In this document: positions 21,874 to 34,079 of the stretch, piece after piece
Layout of the letters: every line of letters begins with the position of its first letter
How positions within the stretch are numbered: position 1 is the first letter of the stretch
Origin: Bemisia tabaci
Taxonomy: Eukaryota > Arthropoda > Insecta > Hemiptera > Aleyrodidae
NCBI RefSeq assembly: GCF_918797505.1
Contig: NC_092796.1
Location: 1-64,000 of the forward strand
Length of the DNA: 64,000 nucleotides
Reading direction: 5' to 3'
Notes under the pieces: model-generated
The model's database searches: none
Told to the model about the DNA's origin: nothing
The model's input: the letters and a program-made list of their open reading frames with translations, nothing else
Made by a program: the position numbers and the translations under genes

Positions 21874-24800
21874 GGAGTGGGTGCAAAATCGTCAAAAATT
21901 CCCCCCTCATGGATGTTGACCAATTTTCAGCATGTCATTCCTCACTATGGGATACGCCTTTTCCCAAAATTTCAAGGCCTGAAATGAATTTCTTTCCGCG
22001 TGGCAGCGTTGCCAAGTTGAAAACCGTCGAGTTCCATATCTTTTGAACGAAAAGAGATATTGAGGTGCGGTTTGCGTTAAAATTCTCCAAAAATTGCGTT
22101 CTTTTGAAATATGTACTCAGTTTGATCGTTTAGGTGATTTCAGATTGCAATGATGCTATTTTTCACACTTTCTTAAGGGTAAAGTTTTTTTCAACCCTAG
22201 TATATCGTCAAACGCCGGATTCTCGATTCGAAAAAAGAAATGTTCATTGTATTATTCGTACTTTTCCATTTCTTTTGATATATTATAGCTCCCAGGGAAA
22301 CGATTGGTAAGGGAGATATGAGCAATTTAAGTTTACGCTTCGCGCGCGCCGACTGGAATCCGGGCGCCGCTCGCCGCTCTGAGTCGTCTGTACACTCCCT
22401 TCCTTGAGCTTCAAGAGGTCATTCCTATGTATTTTTTTGCGTACTTTCCATTTCTGGCCTTTGAAAAGGGCTCCGATAAATTTTTAGGGGCCTTGCGGAT
22501 CATTGTTGCCATTTTTGGCTCGTATTTCGGGGTTCTTCCCTATTTTACTCACAATTCTACTGAAAAACTTAATTTAAACGGAAAACTGTGTGCTTAGATC
22601 AGGGAAAGAACGTTAATAAAAAATAAAATTTCATGTATAAATTTCTCCTTCGTTGCCAAATTTTCGCGAAAAATCGTACCAAAGAGCCAAATATTTGAAA
22701 AATTGGATAAATCCCCACGCCATGGTTTATGAAAGTGGGGCATGGCTTTCATATTGACGTACTTACGTAACAGATCTTACCTATTTATACAACATATTAA
22801 AAGAGCATAGTTGTATTTGGATTCCCACGATCTGAAAATTGTCCGGGATGTCACCTTTAGCGGCCTTTTCTTATGTGTAAGGTAGATCTTTTGAATGTTT
22901 TTCGACCTTTAGTCGTCCTCCATAGGAGTGTATCGTTTGTATTTTTGCTGTAATTTTCATTTTTGGCAGTATAAATTGCTTGTGATGAACTTTAAGGGAC
23001 CTTACGATCCATTTTTGCCATTTCGGCCAATTTTTTAGGGTTTTTTTTTTCAATTTTACACGCGTCAGACCTTATTCAACCTGTAACCGTGTACAACCTA
23101 CACTCAGATTTTTGGAAATAACGTAATAAAGTACATCATTGTAACGTTCTTTGTAACTTTTTCTTACGAGACCATACGTCATAGAACGTAGAAGGTTTTA
23201 GGTAATGAATAATGACTTTCATGCAGAATTGAAGAGCTTTCCGGAAAAAGGGCACATGCCGAAAAAACGCGTTCTGAGAAAAACGCATTTGAAGTTTTCA
23301 CTCTTACATGACGTACGTCGGAACTGGGGCACTCATATCAACTTTCATACACCCTAGAATGAATAACGACCACTGGTAAAACTGACACTTCTTTCAGTGT
23401 TGTGGGAAGAATTTTTTAAAATTTTCCGTTATGTGCCCTTTTCCCGGTAATGGACCGGTGGTCATAGGTTTTGGCTTTTGAAGCTGAATTTTCGAGACTT
23501 TAAATAGTTTCTAAACAAGAGTAAATAATTCCGATTGATTAATAAATAATAATTTCAATCGAGAACGCGCGGGTGGATCATCTTCGATCATTATTGATGA
23601 AAAAGACTGCGAAACACGCGAAAAAATCGAAAAATTCAATCTCACACTGAGACCATTAAAAATAAAATCAATAATAATTACAAAAAATCACGTGTGACTG
23701 GTGCAACGCGTAGACAATCCCTACAATCCCTGCAACCCGATGCTATTGCATTGATTAGCAGAATCAGCGCGATGCATCTGTAGTGAGGGATCCTTATCAG
23801 TATCCATCACCTCCCTGCCTGCCTGCGCGCTATCTCCTCAACGTCGCGGCGACCGTACCCAGAAGCAAATAGATGAAATACGTTTGTGACCCTTGACGTA
23901 TTGTTAGCCTTACAAAACGTGGTCTCGAAGCTCCAAAAATTGATAAATTAAGCTGAAACTCGGAACATTGGTTTATTCGGATGTGAGAAATCCATTTCAG
24001 AGACAATTTTCGGATCGTGGGAATCCAAATACAACTATGCTCTTTTAATATGTTGTATAAATAGGTAAGATCTGTTACGTAAGTACGTCAATATGAAAGC
24101 CATGCCCCACTTTCATAAACCATGGCGTGGGGATTTATCCAATTTTTCAAATATTTGGCTCTTTGGTACGATTTTTCGCGAAAATTTGGCAACGAAGGAG
24201 AAATTTATACATGAAATTTTATTTTTTATTAACGTTCTTTCCCTGATCTAAGCACACAGTTTTCCGTTTAAATTAAGTTTTTCAGTAGAATTGTAAGTAA
24301 AATAGGGAAGAACCCCGAAATACGAGCCAAAAATGGCAACAATGGTCCGCAAGGCCCCTAAAAATTTATCGGAGCCCTTTTCAAAGGCCAGAAATGGAAA
24401 GTACGCAAAAAAATACATAGGAATGACCTCTTGAAGCTCAAGGAAGGGAGTGTACAGACGACTCAGAGCGGCGAGCGGCGCCCGGATTCCAGTCGGCGCG
24501 CGCGAAGCGTAAACTTAAATTGCTCATATCTCCCTTACCAATCGTTTCCCTGGGAGCTATAATATATCAAAAGAAATGGAAAAGTACGAATAATACAATG
24601 AACATTTCTTTTTTCGAATCGAGAATCCGGCGTTTGACGATATACTAGGGTTGAAAAAAACTTTACCCTTAAGAAAGTGTGAAAAATAGCATCATTGCAA
24701 TCTGAAATCACCTAAACGATCAAACTGAGTACATATTTCAAAAGAACGCAATTTTTGGAGAATTTTAACGCAAACCGCACCTCAATATCTCTTTTCGTTC

Positions 24801-24971
24801 AAAAGATATGGAACTCGACGGTTTTCAACTTGGCAACGCTGCCACGCGGAAAGAAATTCATTTCAGGCCTTGAAATTTTGGGAAAAGGCGTATCCCATAG
24901 TGAGGAATGACATGCTGAAAATTGGTCAACATCCATGAGGGGGGAATTATTGTCGATTTTGCACCCACCCC
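21874..24971. mobile_element. P1: palindromic element, about 970-bp arms
   Basis: The left arm 21874-22843 and right arm 24002-24971 are near-perfect reverse complements of equal length, separated by a 1,158-bp loop. The ends are GGAGTGGGTGCAAAATCG and CGATTTTGCACCCACCCC, with AAA outside on the left and TTT on the right. Arm landmarks, in order: CCAAAATTTCAAGGCC, a TTTGAACGAAAAGAGATATT block, GAGGTGCGGTTTGCGTT, and TTACGCTTCGCGCGCGCC. The loop has no recognised gene. Confidence 0.88.
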
Positions 24972-25802
24972 TTTTCTATCTTGTACAATATCTGTTGATA
25001 CTTAAGTATTTGATGATATATCTATGAAGTACAAAAATTCTGAAAAGACACTGGGAATACCAGCAGAGTCATCTCAAAATTTTTGTCTCAGGAACAAAAC
25101 TAAAAGTTGTGGAAGTTTCCTAAGAATGCTCTCAAGAAAAAGAGCTTGATGCAAAAACGGCTTTTTTCGCCCCCCCTCTGGAAGTTCTTCATACTTTGTC
25201 TATTGATTACTCATACTTGAGTGCTTCTTTTCCCAAATTTTCAGACCCCCAACAAATTTTGGGGGGGAGCTAAGGGGGCGGAAGTCAAAACCTGTGAACC
25301 TCGATATCTCTTGAAGAAAGAAAGATATCGAGGTCCGGTTTGGACGAAAAATCGTCTAAAATTGCATACTTTAAGATTCTAAAGGTCGAAATCCCGATAT
25401 TACATTTTTAAGTCAACATATGTGCTTTTTCCAGTTTTTAGGTCTAGAAAATTTCTTTTAAACGAAAAATTTACAAAGATCTCAATTTTTTATTTGAACC
25501 AAAGCCAGTTTTTTTAAATTGTTCGTCTTTTTCCGCATCCAACGAGTGGTCCATTAAGCCGGAGAACCAAACGGTTCCGGAGTTATGATCGATTGAAGTT
25601 TCCGCTCAACGCGCGCCAACCGATTTTCGCGCGCAAAAAAGTCGGATTTGACTGTTATTAGATCAGATTGAATGTTCAAACTGAGCAAAATGCTTTATTA
25701 GGGACTCTTGAGGGTCGCTGAGTTCAGAAATTACAGATACTTCCAAATAATTTACGTTTTTAAATTACAGCTCCGCAGTGGTCCTGTCCGAAGCTGCAAT
25801 TT

Positions 25803-25842
25803 TAAAAAACCGGCGCTCCGCTTCGCTCCGCGCCGGTTTTTG
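25803..25842. repeat. GC hairpin with A/T flanks in P4 loop
   Basis: AAAAACCGGCGC and GCGCCGGTTTTT enclose a CTCCGCTTCGCTCC loop. It is followed by a G run. It looks like a strong stem-loop; in this eukaryotic setting its role is unknown. Confidence 0.6.
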
Positions 25843-26144
25843 GGGGGGGGCTTTGCCCCTCCAGGACGCGCGCGTTTTTTAGTTTGATTGTCCGACCTCA
25901 ATTGTTCTGTCTTTTAAGTGACTCGCGCGTCCACCGCGGGAAGAGTGTATTTTCCGAAGGGAGGGGCGGGGGCGGGAGCCATCAATCTTTGGAGGTTGGA
26001 CTTACGTTTACACTGTTGGAGGCATTGATTATTCGAATAAGGACTTCACGTCGCCAGATTGCAACAACAATCCTCATGTAATGTCTGATATGAAAAAATG
26101 TCAACAAACGCTGTGGCAAGCTTGAATGACGATGGATGAATCTC

Positions 26145-26352
26145 CATAACCCACTGTGCGACAACATTGCCGTCTTGTCCACTAATTCTCAGTCTGTAAC
26201 CCACTATGCGGCAATATAGCCATCATTTCATCAGTTCGTGACCCATTGTACGACAACATGCCGTCTTATCCACCACTTTTCAGTTCGTGACCCACTGTGC
26301 GACAACATTGCCGTCTTGTCCACCAATTTTCAGGTCGTGACCCACTCTGCGG
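26145..26352. repeat. about 50-bp tandem repeat in P4 loop
   Basis: Five units starting near 26148, 26198, 26240, 26288 and 26338, each containing CCCACTGTGCGACAACATTG or a close variant, then CCGTCTTGTCCAC and TTCAG. Unit spacing varies from about 42 to 50 bp. Confidence 0.7.
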
Positions 26353-27858
26353 CTTCCCTCCTTTTGCCGCACACCCCCGCTAAAACTTTCAAAGCTCGCC
26401 ATTTTCAACGGCTCGACCGATTTGGCTCAAATTTAATACAGCCCAGAACTAAGTAAGATCTTCCTTCTGTAAAAATTTCGGGGAGAAAACCTTTTAATTT
26501 GCGCGAGTTATCGCGCCCACAAAAGTGAACCTCCCCCCACTTCTCGCCCCCACCATTCGAAATGTAATACTTCGATCTCCATTTTTTTTTCGCAGAATGG
26601 TAGTCCTGTTCCTCTTCTTTACATCGCAAAAGTTTCACGCGGAAATTTTTTAAAATGAGGGAAATATAGCCAAGCAAAAATCGGAAAAACCACGATGAGT
26701 CGGAAATACATACATAAATAAACAGATATATAAATAAATATATTTATAAATATATATATAAACATGAATTCAAACGGCATTCATATTCGTAATCTACGAC
26801 CCATGATCGATGCTCATTACATGGTCTTTGGTCCAGATCTGACATCAGGGGAGAACGCAATAGTGTATTACCTTCGGAAAATACACAAAAACGTGAATTT
26901 TTTGGAAGTATCGGTATTTTCTGAACTCATCGACCCTCAAGAGTCCCTAATAAAGCATGTTGCTCAGTTTGAACATTCAATCTGATCTAATAACAGTCAA
27001 ATCCGACTTTTTTGCGCGCGAAAATCGGTCGGCGCGCGTTGAGCGGAAACTTCAATCGATCATAACTCCGGAACCGTTTGGTTCCCCAGCTTAATGGACC
27101 ACTCGTTGGATGCGGAAAAAGACGAACAATTTAAAAAAACTGGTTTTGGTTCAAATAAAAAATTGAGATCTTTGTAAATTTTTCGTTTAAAAGAAATTTT
27201 CTAGACCTAAAAACTGGAAAAAAGCACATATGTTCACTTAAAAATGTGATATCGGGATTTCAACCTTTAGAATCTTAAAGAATGCAATTTTAGACGATTT
27301 TTTCGTCCAAACCGGACCTCGATATCTTTCTTTGCTCAAGAGATATCGAGGTTCACAGGTTTTGACTTCAACCCCCCCCCCCCCCCCCCCCCCAAAAGTT
27401 TTTGGGAGTCTGAAAATTTGGGAAAAGAAGCGCTCAAGTATGAGTAATCAATAGACCAAGTATGAAGAACTTCCAGAGGGGGGGCGAAAAAAAGCCGTTT
27501 TTGCATCAAGCTCTTTATGTATTATTAATGGATGAAGTGTAGCCTGCTACATATCATGTCGTATTCCTCTTCAAATATGCATGCAGGTGAGTAGATTTTG
27601 AAATTTTAAGCGTACTATTTGCTTATGAAAGAAGCAAGCACTAACATGATTTCCACTTACCATTACCACTTCCTGATAAATTTTCAAAAGTTGATGCTTT
27701 CGAGAGTTGTGATGTCGGTTCAGCCGCAGCACACACCAGAAAATTCCTTCTTAAATCGGACCTTTGATGATTCATTGTCGAAATAGCTTTGAACTGATTA
27801 AAGATAAATGACACCGCACGAGTGTCATTAAGTGATGAATCAGAGATCAAAGTATAAA

Positions 27859-29489
27859 GAGGTTGTTCCAAAAACGCCGATTTTGGCCCCCCTTGGATTT
27901 GGCCCAAACTTTGCTCAGATGTTGTACTAAGTGTCCCCGATGCTTCGGCAAAATTTCAGCCCCCTCGGATAATTAGGGGGAGGGGGCAGGGGGGCAAAGT
28001 TGCAATTTTTTTAAAACTTTAAAAATCGATATCTCGCGAACGGTTTGAGTGTAAGTGTTGCGGTTTGCGCTAAAAAACGTTAAAAAATATTCTCTACAAA
28101 AATATTAATGCTGTTTGCACGGTTGCGTAATTTATCGCGGTCATAAATCGATTTTTTCGATTTTGACGTTTCGACTTTTTTTTAGTTTTTCGCCTCTCCT
28201 CTCTTTGGAATCGTTGCTACGTGAATGAAAACCTGTTGAGGTGATTCTCCATGAAATTCTGCATCTACTTCACTTTGTTTGACCTTGGGGAAACGATTCG
28301 TTCGTGAGTTACAGCGATTTTTCTGCGCGTTACCGGTTACGCGCGGGCGGCATATCGGCGGCGCTCCATCCCGCGCGGGCAAGGCAGAGGTTGTTTCACC
28401 GCTATAGAGCCTCATATTCATGCTGTAGGCTGTAATTATCGATATTTTCTCCTCCCACACCCTTCCCCTCCAATAAATAATTTTTTTATACTTCGTTATA
28501 CAGGGTATGCCAGACCACCCGTAACAGGTCTTTTTCTCGGTTGGTTTAGGTAGTACGAAGTGGGGGACTGCGGGGTTGAACAGGAATTGACCCCAAGGAA
28601 TCAGAATTTCACGGCCCCGAAACCCCCCTAGCCACCCTCGGGGGGTAAAAGGGGGAGGCACAATGTCTCCCGACTTTTGGGATCGTGAACCCATCTTTAC
28701 CTCCCAAGGGGGCATGGGGGTTTTCGAGGCCGTGAAATTCTGATTCCTTGGGGTCAATTCCCTGTTCAACCCCGCAGTCCCCCACTTCGTACTACCTAAA
28801 CCAACCGAGAAAAAGACCTGTTACGGGTGGTCTGGCATACCCTGTATAACGAAGTATAAAAAAATTATTTATTGGAGGAGAAGGGTGTGGGAGGAGAAAA
28901 TATCGATAATTACAGCCTACAGCATGAATATGAGGCTCTATAGCGGTGAAACAACCTCTGCCTTGCCCGCGCGGGATGGAGCGCCGCCGATATGCCGCCC
29001 GCGCGTAACCGGTAACGCGCAGAAAAATCGCTGTAACTCACGAACGAATCGTTTCCCCAAGGTCAAACAAAGTGAAGTAGATGCAGAATTTCATGGAGAA
29101 TCACCTCAACAGGTTTTCATTCACGTAGCAACAATTCCAAAGAGAGGAGAGGCGAAAAACTAAAAAAAAGTCGAAACGTCAAAATCGAAAAAATCGATTT
29201 ATGACCGCGATAAATTACGCAACCGTGCAAACAGCATTAATATTTTTGTAGAGAATATTTTTTAACGTTTTTTAGCGCAAACCGCAACACTTACACTCAA
29301 ACCGTTCGCGAGATATCGATTTTTAAAGTTTTAAAAAAATTGCAACTTTGCCCCCCTGCCCCCTCCCCCCTAATTATCCGAGGGGGCTGAAATTTTGCCG
29401 AAGCATCGGGGACACTTAGTACAACATCTGAGCAAAGTTTGAGCCAAATCCAGGGGGGGGGCCAAAATCGGCGTTTTTGGAACAACCTC
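27859..29489. mobile_element. P3: palindromic element inserted in P0 right arm
   Basis: 1,631 bp with arms near 780 bp around a short centre at about 28640-28700. The ends are GAGGTTGTTCCAAAAACGCC and its reverse complement. The flanks are ATAAA and TTTGAAG; the P0 left arm shows the empty site as AAATTT, so no bases were duplicated. ORFs at 28182-28769 and 28885-29163 are mirror copies of one sequence and not evidence of a gene. Arm landmarks: CAAAATTTCAGCCCCCTCGG, CGATATCTCGCGAACGG, GTTGCGGTTTGCGCT. Confidence 0.9.
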
Positions 29490-30389
29490 TTTGAAGCTGC
29501 CAGAGCAGTAATTTTGTCATACAAGAGAGACCGTCTAAATGCAAAATCCACTTTTGACAGATCTCAGAAACTTTGCATCACCGCAAGGAGATATTAACAG
29601 AATATCTACACACCAAATTATTTACGCAACTAGGTGAATTTCTTTGGTAAATTATTGCGCTTAAGAGAAAGTCCTGACTGTAAAAAACAAGAAATAATAC
29701 TTGTACCGATAGCATAACTGTGTGTATGCACTACAGTGGTCACTTACAAAGAACAGACACAAACAAACACTTATGACAAACATTGAACAAGAGAGCAGAA
29801 CTGGATTAAGTAACTGCAGTCTCTGATTTAGTTCTAAACTGCGAATTTGAGGAGCCATAAGACACACATCAGATGTGTAATCACTTGGTTTCGGCCAAAG
29901 AAACTTCAAACTACATGAGATCATATTGGTGAAGCTTGAGAGGTCAAAAGGCTATAATACTAAATAAATGGTGAACCTCTAACTCTTGAATGAATTCAGG
30001 ACCACATACTTAAGACAAAGAAACTGCAAAACATTTGATTTGAGGCGAAAATGAAAAGAGAATGGTCAAAAAATAGTAAAAGAAGAAAGTCTGGGTTTGG
30101 ACATTGGACTTGTAAAACTGATTTTCAGAATGCACCTTAAAATGAGCCGATAGGCCGTGGCTTCAGGTTGTAAATTACGATGAATATTATTACCAAACTA
30201 GCTGCTCCGGGCGCCCTCCACAGCTAGCAATGGTGGTGCAGTAGCTTATTTGGAATCGGAGCAATTAGTTGAATCTATTTAATAATGATGATGATTCTGC
30301 GGCAGAAGATCAAGAAATTTAACTGCCTCTCTGCATTACAGGGTGGAGACTGCCATTCTACCGAAAAATGTTATAAAAAGCTCGCATTA

Positions 30390-33300
30390 TTAGTTTTTCT
30401 TTTTTTGTGTGTTATTTTTTAATTTTTTTTTATTCTTATTTTTTGATAATTTTCTAATGACTATGAGGCTTTTGGGATTTATAAAAGATCGAAGCACCTC
30501 TTTGTGCACGATGTTTTTTGTACGGTTGCCTTTGGGAAGAATTTGGACTTCAAAATTTTTGTACGATGTAGCTCGTGAGAGTGCAACGTACATGTTGACC
30601 ATGGCCAAAAACTGTTTGGGGTAAATAAATGCCGACTCGCTTCAGTGTTTGACCCTTAGCTTTGATGATGGTCATGCAGAACACAATGCGAATTGGAAAT
30701 TGTCGCCTCTTAAAAGTGAAAGGGAGAGAGGAGTCTGCAGGTGACAAATCAATTCTTGGCAGTGAAATTCTTTCACCGGCCTTCTCGCCGGAAATGACCT
30801 GCAAATCAAGACAATTTTCATAACGTTTCCAGACGATCAATCGGGTACCATTCGATAAACCTTTAGAAACGTTGAGGTTTCTTAAAAGCATGACAAAAAC
30901 CCCCTCCAAAAGTGTGAGTTTAAGCGGTGGTAAGCCACTAAGATTAAGACTGTCCAAGAATTCGAGGGGAAAATTGAGAGCCTCTCCCTCTTCCTCTACA
31001 ATGAGCCTGTTAACACTGAAGTACGTTTTAGAGACACCTAAAAGAACTTCAACAACCTTGTCGTTAATTTCATTGCAATGCTTATTTTTAGGGGCCAGAA
31101 TTGCGCAGTTTGTGAAATCTACGTTCGAGCATGAGGAAGCTACCTTTTCCATAAAGGAGGGGTGGCGATTTGGGCCATTTCCGGCCCCACCTAATCCGGG
31201 ACTTTTTTTGCTGTGATTCGTTACGTATAAGTGTCAAGAGAAAGCATGCCAAGTTTCAGGCCGATCGGCCCAATATTCGGGGGGCAGGGGCCCCCGAATT
31301 TTTAAGCGCAAAATCGGTTTTAATTTTGTAGCGCCGTCAATTTCGCTCGTATACAGATGAAAATTGGGTGTCAGGGGTAAAATTTTGCGTTCTTTCCATT
31401 TCCGCCGTCACAATTGACACTGGGGCAAAATTAAGGGGGATTTTGGGGGGTTTTTCGCGTTTTTTCGCGTTTTTTACCAATTTTCTGCGGTTTTCATGCT
31501 TTAAGTCAGAGATTTTGAGCCAAACGACCACAGATTTGATTTCTACGCAAAAAATTACATAGGAACATAATGACCAACTAACACTCAACAGCGGATTTCT
31601 CTAGGAAAAACTGACCCATAAGTATGTGTTCACTCAGAAATTTTGAAAATAGCCATGTTTCGGGTACAGCCCAAGCTTGTAGCACTACCATATTCACATA
31701 TGATACGCTCTAGGTCGACCCTGTTGATATTATCGGGAACTTGAAATGCTACCCGCTTGGGCGGAGGGTCGAATTCTCCTCAGAAACGAATAAAAAAGGC
31801 GATAAAATTACGTTTCACGTGAATTGTTGCGAGCGGAATGTTATTATATCGGCAACTTTCACCTCCAACTTATGTAATTTTTTGCGTGCTTTCCATTTCT
31901 GCCATGAAAATTGGCATCAAAGCAATTTTAAACGGGTTTTTGGGGTTTTTTATCATTTTTTAATCATTTTTTTCCGGTCTTTTGCGGTTTTCATGTTTGA
32001 AACCTCACCAAATGAGCCAAACGACCACAAATTTTAATTTTCCTCAAAATACGTTTACTATCACATCCATAAAATACGTCACGGATGAATCGTATAGCAG
32101 AAGAAATGTTGTGTAAAATCCTTATCTCTCATTCTGAATCCTCGTCAGACCATAAGTAAGCAGCATCCTCTAGGCAGTCTCCATAAGAGGATGACAATCT
32201 TCGGGGCTCTTTTTCTTGATGTCGGTAAAAACCAAGAAACCACAGAACTGATATGCCACATGAGGTTTCAAACACGAAAACCGCAAAAGACCGGAAAAAA
32301 ACTGGTAAAAAATGATTAAAAAATGATAAAAAACCCCAAAAACCCCAAAAACCCGTTTAAAATTGCTTTGATGCCAATTTTCATGGCAGAAATGGAAAGC
32401 ACGCAAAAAATTACATAAGTTGGAGGTGAAAGTTGCCGATATAATAACATTCCGCTCGCAACAATTCACGTGAAACGTAATTTTATCGCCTTTTTTATTC
32501 GTTTCTGAGGAGAATTCGACCCTCCGCCTAAGCGGGTAGCATTTCAAGTTCTCGATAATATCAACAGGGTCGACCTAGAGCGTATCATATGTGAATATGG
32601 TAGTGCTACAAGCTTGGGCTGTACCCGAAACATGGCTATTTTCAAAATTTCTGAGTGAACACATACTTATGGGTCAGTTTTTCCTAGAGAAATCCGCTGT
32701 TGAGTGTTAGTTGGTCATTATGTTCCTATGTAATTTTTTGCGTAGAAATCAAATCTGTGGTCGTTTGGCTCAAAATCTCTGACTTAAAGCATGAAAACCG
32801 CAGAAAATTGGTAAAAAACGCGAAAAAACGCGAAAAAAAACCCCCCAAAATCCCCTTAATTTTGCCCAGTGTCAATTTTGACGGCGGAAATGGAAAGAAC
32901 GCAAAATTTTACCCCTGACACCCAATTTTCATCTGTATACGAGCGAAATTGACGGCGCTACAAAATTAATACCGATTTTGCGCTTAAAAATTCGGGGGGC
33001 CCCTACCCCCCGAATATTGGGCCGATCGGCCTGAAACTTGGCATGCTTTCTCTTGACACTTATACGTAACGAATCACAGCAAAAAAAGTCCCGGATTAGG
33101 TGGGGCCGGAAATGGCCCAAATCGCCACCCCTCCTTTCAGTAATAATATCAGTTTCAGTAATACTGCTTGTCGGTCAATCAATGAATTCCGGCATGGCCT
33201 TTTTTAGCAGAAAGGTAAACACCATCACCTATTTCGAGTTAAAATTTTGCAAACTCCGCTTCGTCTTGCAAAGTTCTCATATTTTGAGTAAGTTTTCTGA

Positions 33301-33990
33301 TTTTGAAAAGAGGTCAAAGTGGTGAGAATTTGATTGCGTTTTGCACCAATGTTTGGCGAGAAGCATGCGGAACAACGGGTAAAACCTGTCTAAAATCACC
33401 ACCCTAGACGACAATTTTTCCTCGAAAAGGGATATCATTACCCATTCTCTAAGAAGTCGGTCGATGCATGCCAGAGCATGCGTGATAACCATGAGAGCTT
33501 CACCCCAAAAAATGATCGTTGTTTTCCGAATAGTCTCAGCCTCTCTTGAGCTAACCGTCAGACTTGACACAGAATTCTCATTCAGAACCGAAGGAATTTT
33601 GAATTTGCCATGAACCGGCCGACCGTTAGGGAGCAACGATGCGGCGATACCTGTCCAAGCAACGGAGATGACGTCTAAGTTTTCCTTTGTACAATACGCA
33701 GTAAGACATTCTTAAACGAAAGTTTTTCCCGATCCTCCTGGACCATCAATGAAAATCGCATTACACGTGTAAGATGGATTTTGGATGAGACTAATTATTT
33801 CAGAAATAATTTGATGTTGCTCTGGGTTAGCAGCAGAAATCATGGAATCATAGTTTTAGGGGGAGGAGAATCAGGCTCCGACCCTTGAAGATTCTGGTTA
33901 ATTGGAAGCAATTCCGGAAGATCAAATGATGATATTGAAAATCCATGAAGTCTTAATGTGCTTTCAATAGCAAAAAGCCGATCAACGCAG
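30390..33990 (-). pseudogene. Helitron helicase, decayed and split by P2
   Basis: Minus-strand segments in order: RLFAIESTLRLHGFSISSF (about 33990); Walker A in FIDGPGGSGKTF (near 33740) followed directly by a stop; TGIAASLLPNGRPVHGKF; IIFWGEALM where the usual motif has Asp; a frame change into LTQNMRTLQDEAEF with a stop before IGDG; then P2 (31156-33134); then CAILAPKNKHCNEIN, SGLPPLKL, NGTRLIVWKRY, KRRQFPIRIVFCMTI and KAKGQTLKRVGIYLP. A final frame change leads to MYVALSRATSYKNFEV. These are conserved motifs of the Pif1-like Helitron helicase. Several stops, frameshifts and the P2 insertion make it non-functional. Confidence 0.88.
31156..33134. mobile_element. P2: palindromic element inserted in the Helitron helicase
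   Basis: 1,979 bp; arms of roughly 855-880 bp around a loop at about 32010-32257. The ends are GGAGGGGTGGCGATTTGGG and its reverse complement, with AAA and TTT outside. Removing it leaves AAATTT and rejoins the helicase reading (GAAATTTATGG), again without a duplication. The arms contain CAAGTTTCAGGCCGATCGG and a GGGGGGCAGGGGCCCCC block. Near-identical 90-codon ORFs in the two arms (31741-32037; 32170-32547) are mirror images, with small indels showing slight arm divergence. Confidence 0.88.
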
Positions 33991-34079
33991 TCGACCGACC
34001 AACAAAATAAAGAGAGAGGAAGAAACGAAGTATCAAGCAAATTTGAAACAAAGTTGGAAAGAGAAAAGAACAAATAAGA

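Larger units (their letters stand above)
25142..27513. mobile_element. P4: palindromic element, 625-bp arms
   Basis: Arms 25142-25766 and 26889-27513 (625 bp each) with a 1,122-bp loop. The ends are GAGCTTGATGCAAAAACGGC and its reverse complement, with AAA outside on the left and TTT on the right. The arms carry CCCAAATTTTCAGACCCC, CGATATCTCTTGAAG, GAGGTCCGGTTTGGACG and CTCAACGCGCGCC, matching P1 and P3 in order. The right arm has a C run near 27370. The loop contains a GC hairpin, a 50-bp tandem repeat and an AT-rich tract. Confidence 0.88.

Noticed and set aside
26145..26352. CRISPR array
   Set aside because: The units are simple tandem repeats with diverged copies and no unique spacers, in a eukaryotic transposon loop.
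28182..29163. 195- and 92-codon ORFs on opposite strands
   Set aside because: They are the two mirror arms of P3 read in opposite directions; no protein motif is seen.
20475..29924. Identical 87-codon ORFs at 20475-20738 (+) and 29661-29924 (-)
   Set aside because: They are the two arms of P0. Identity follows from the palindrome and does not show coding selection.
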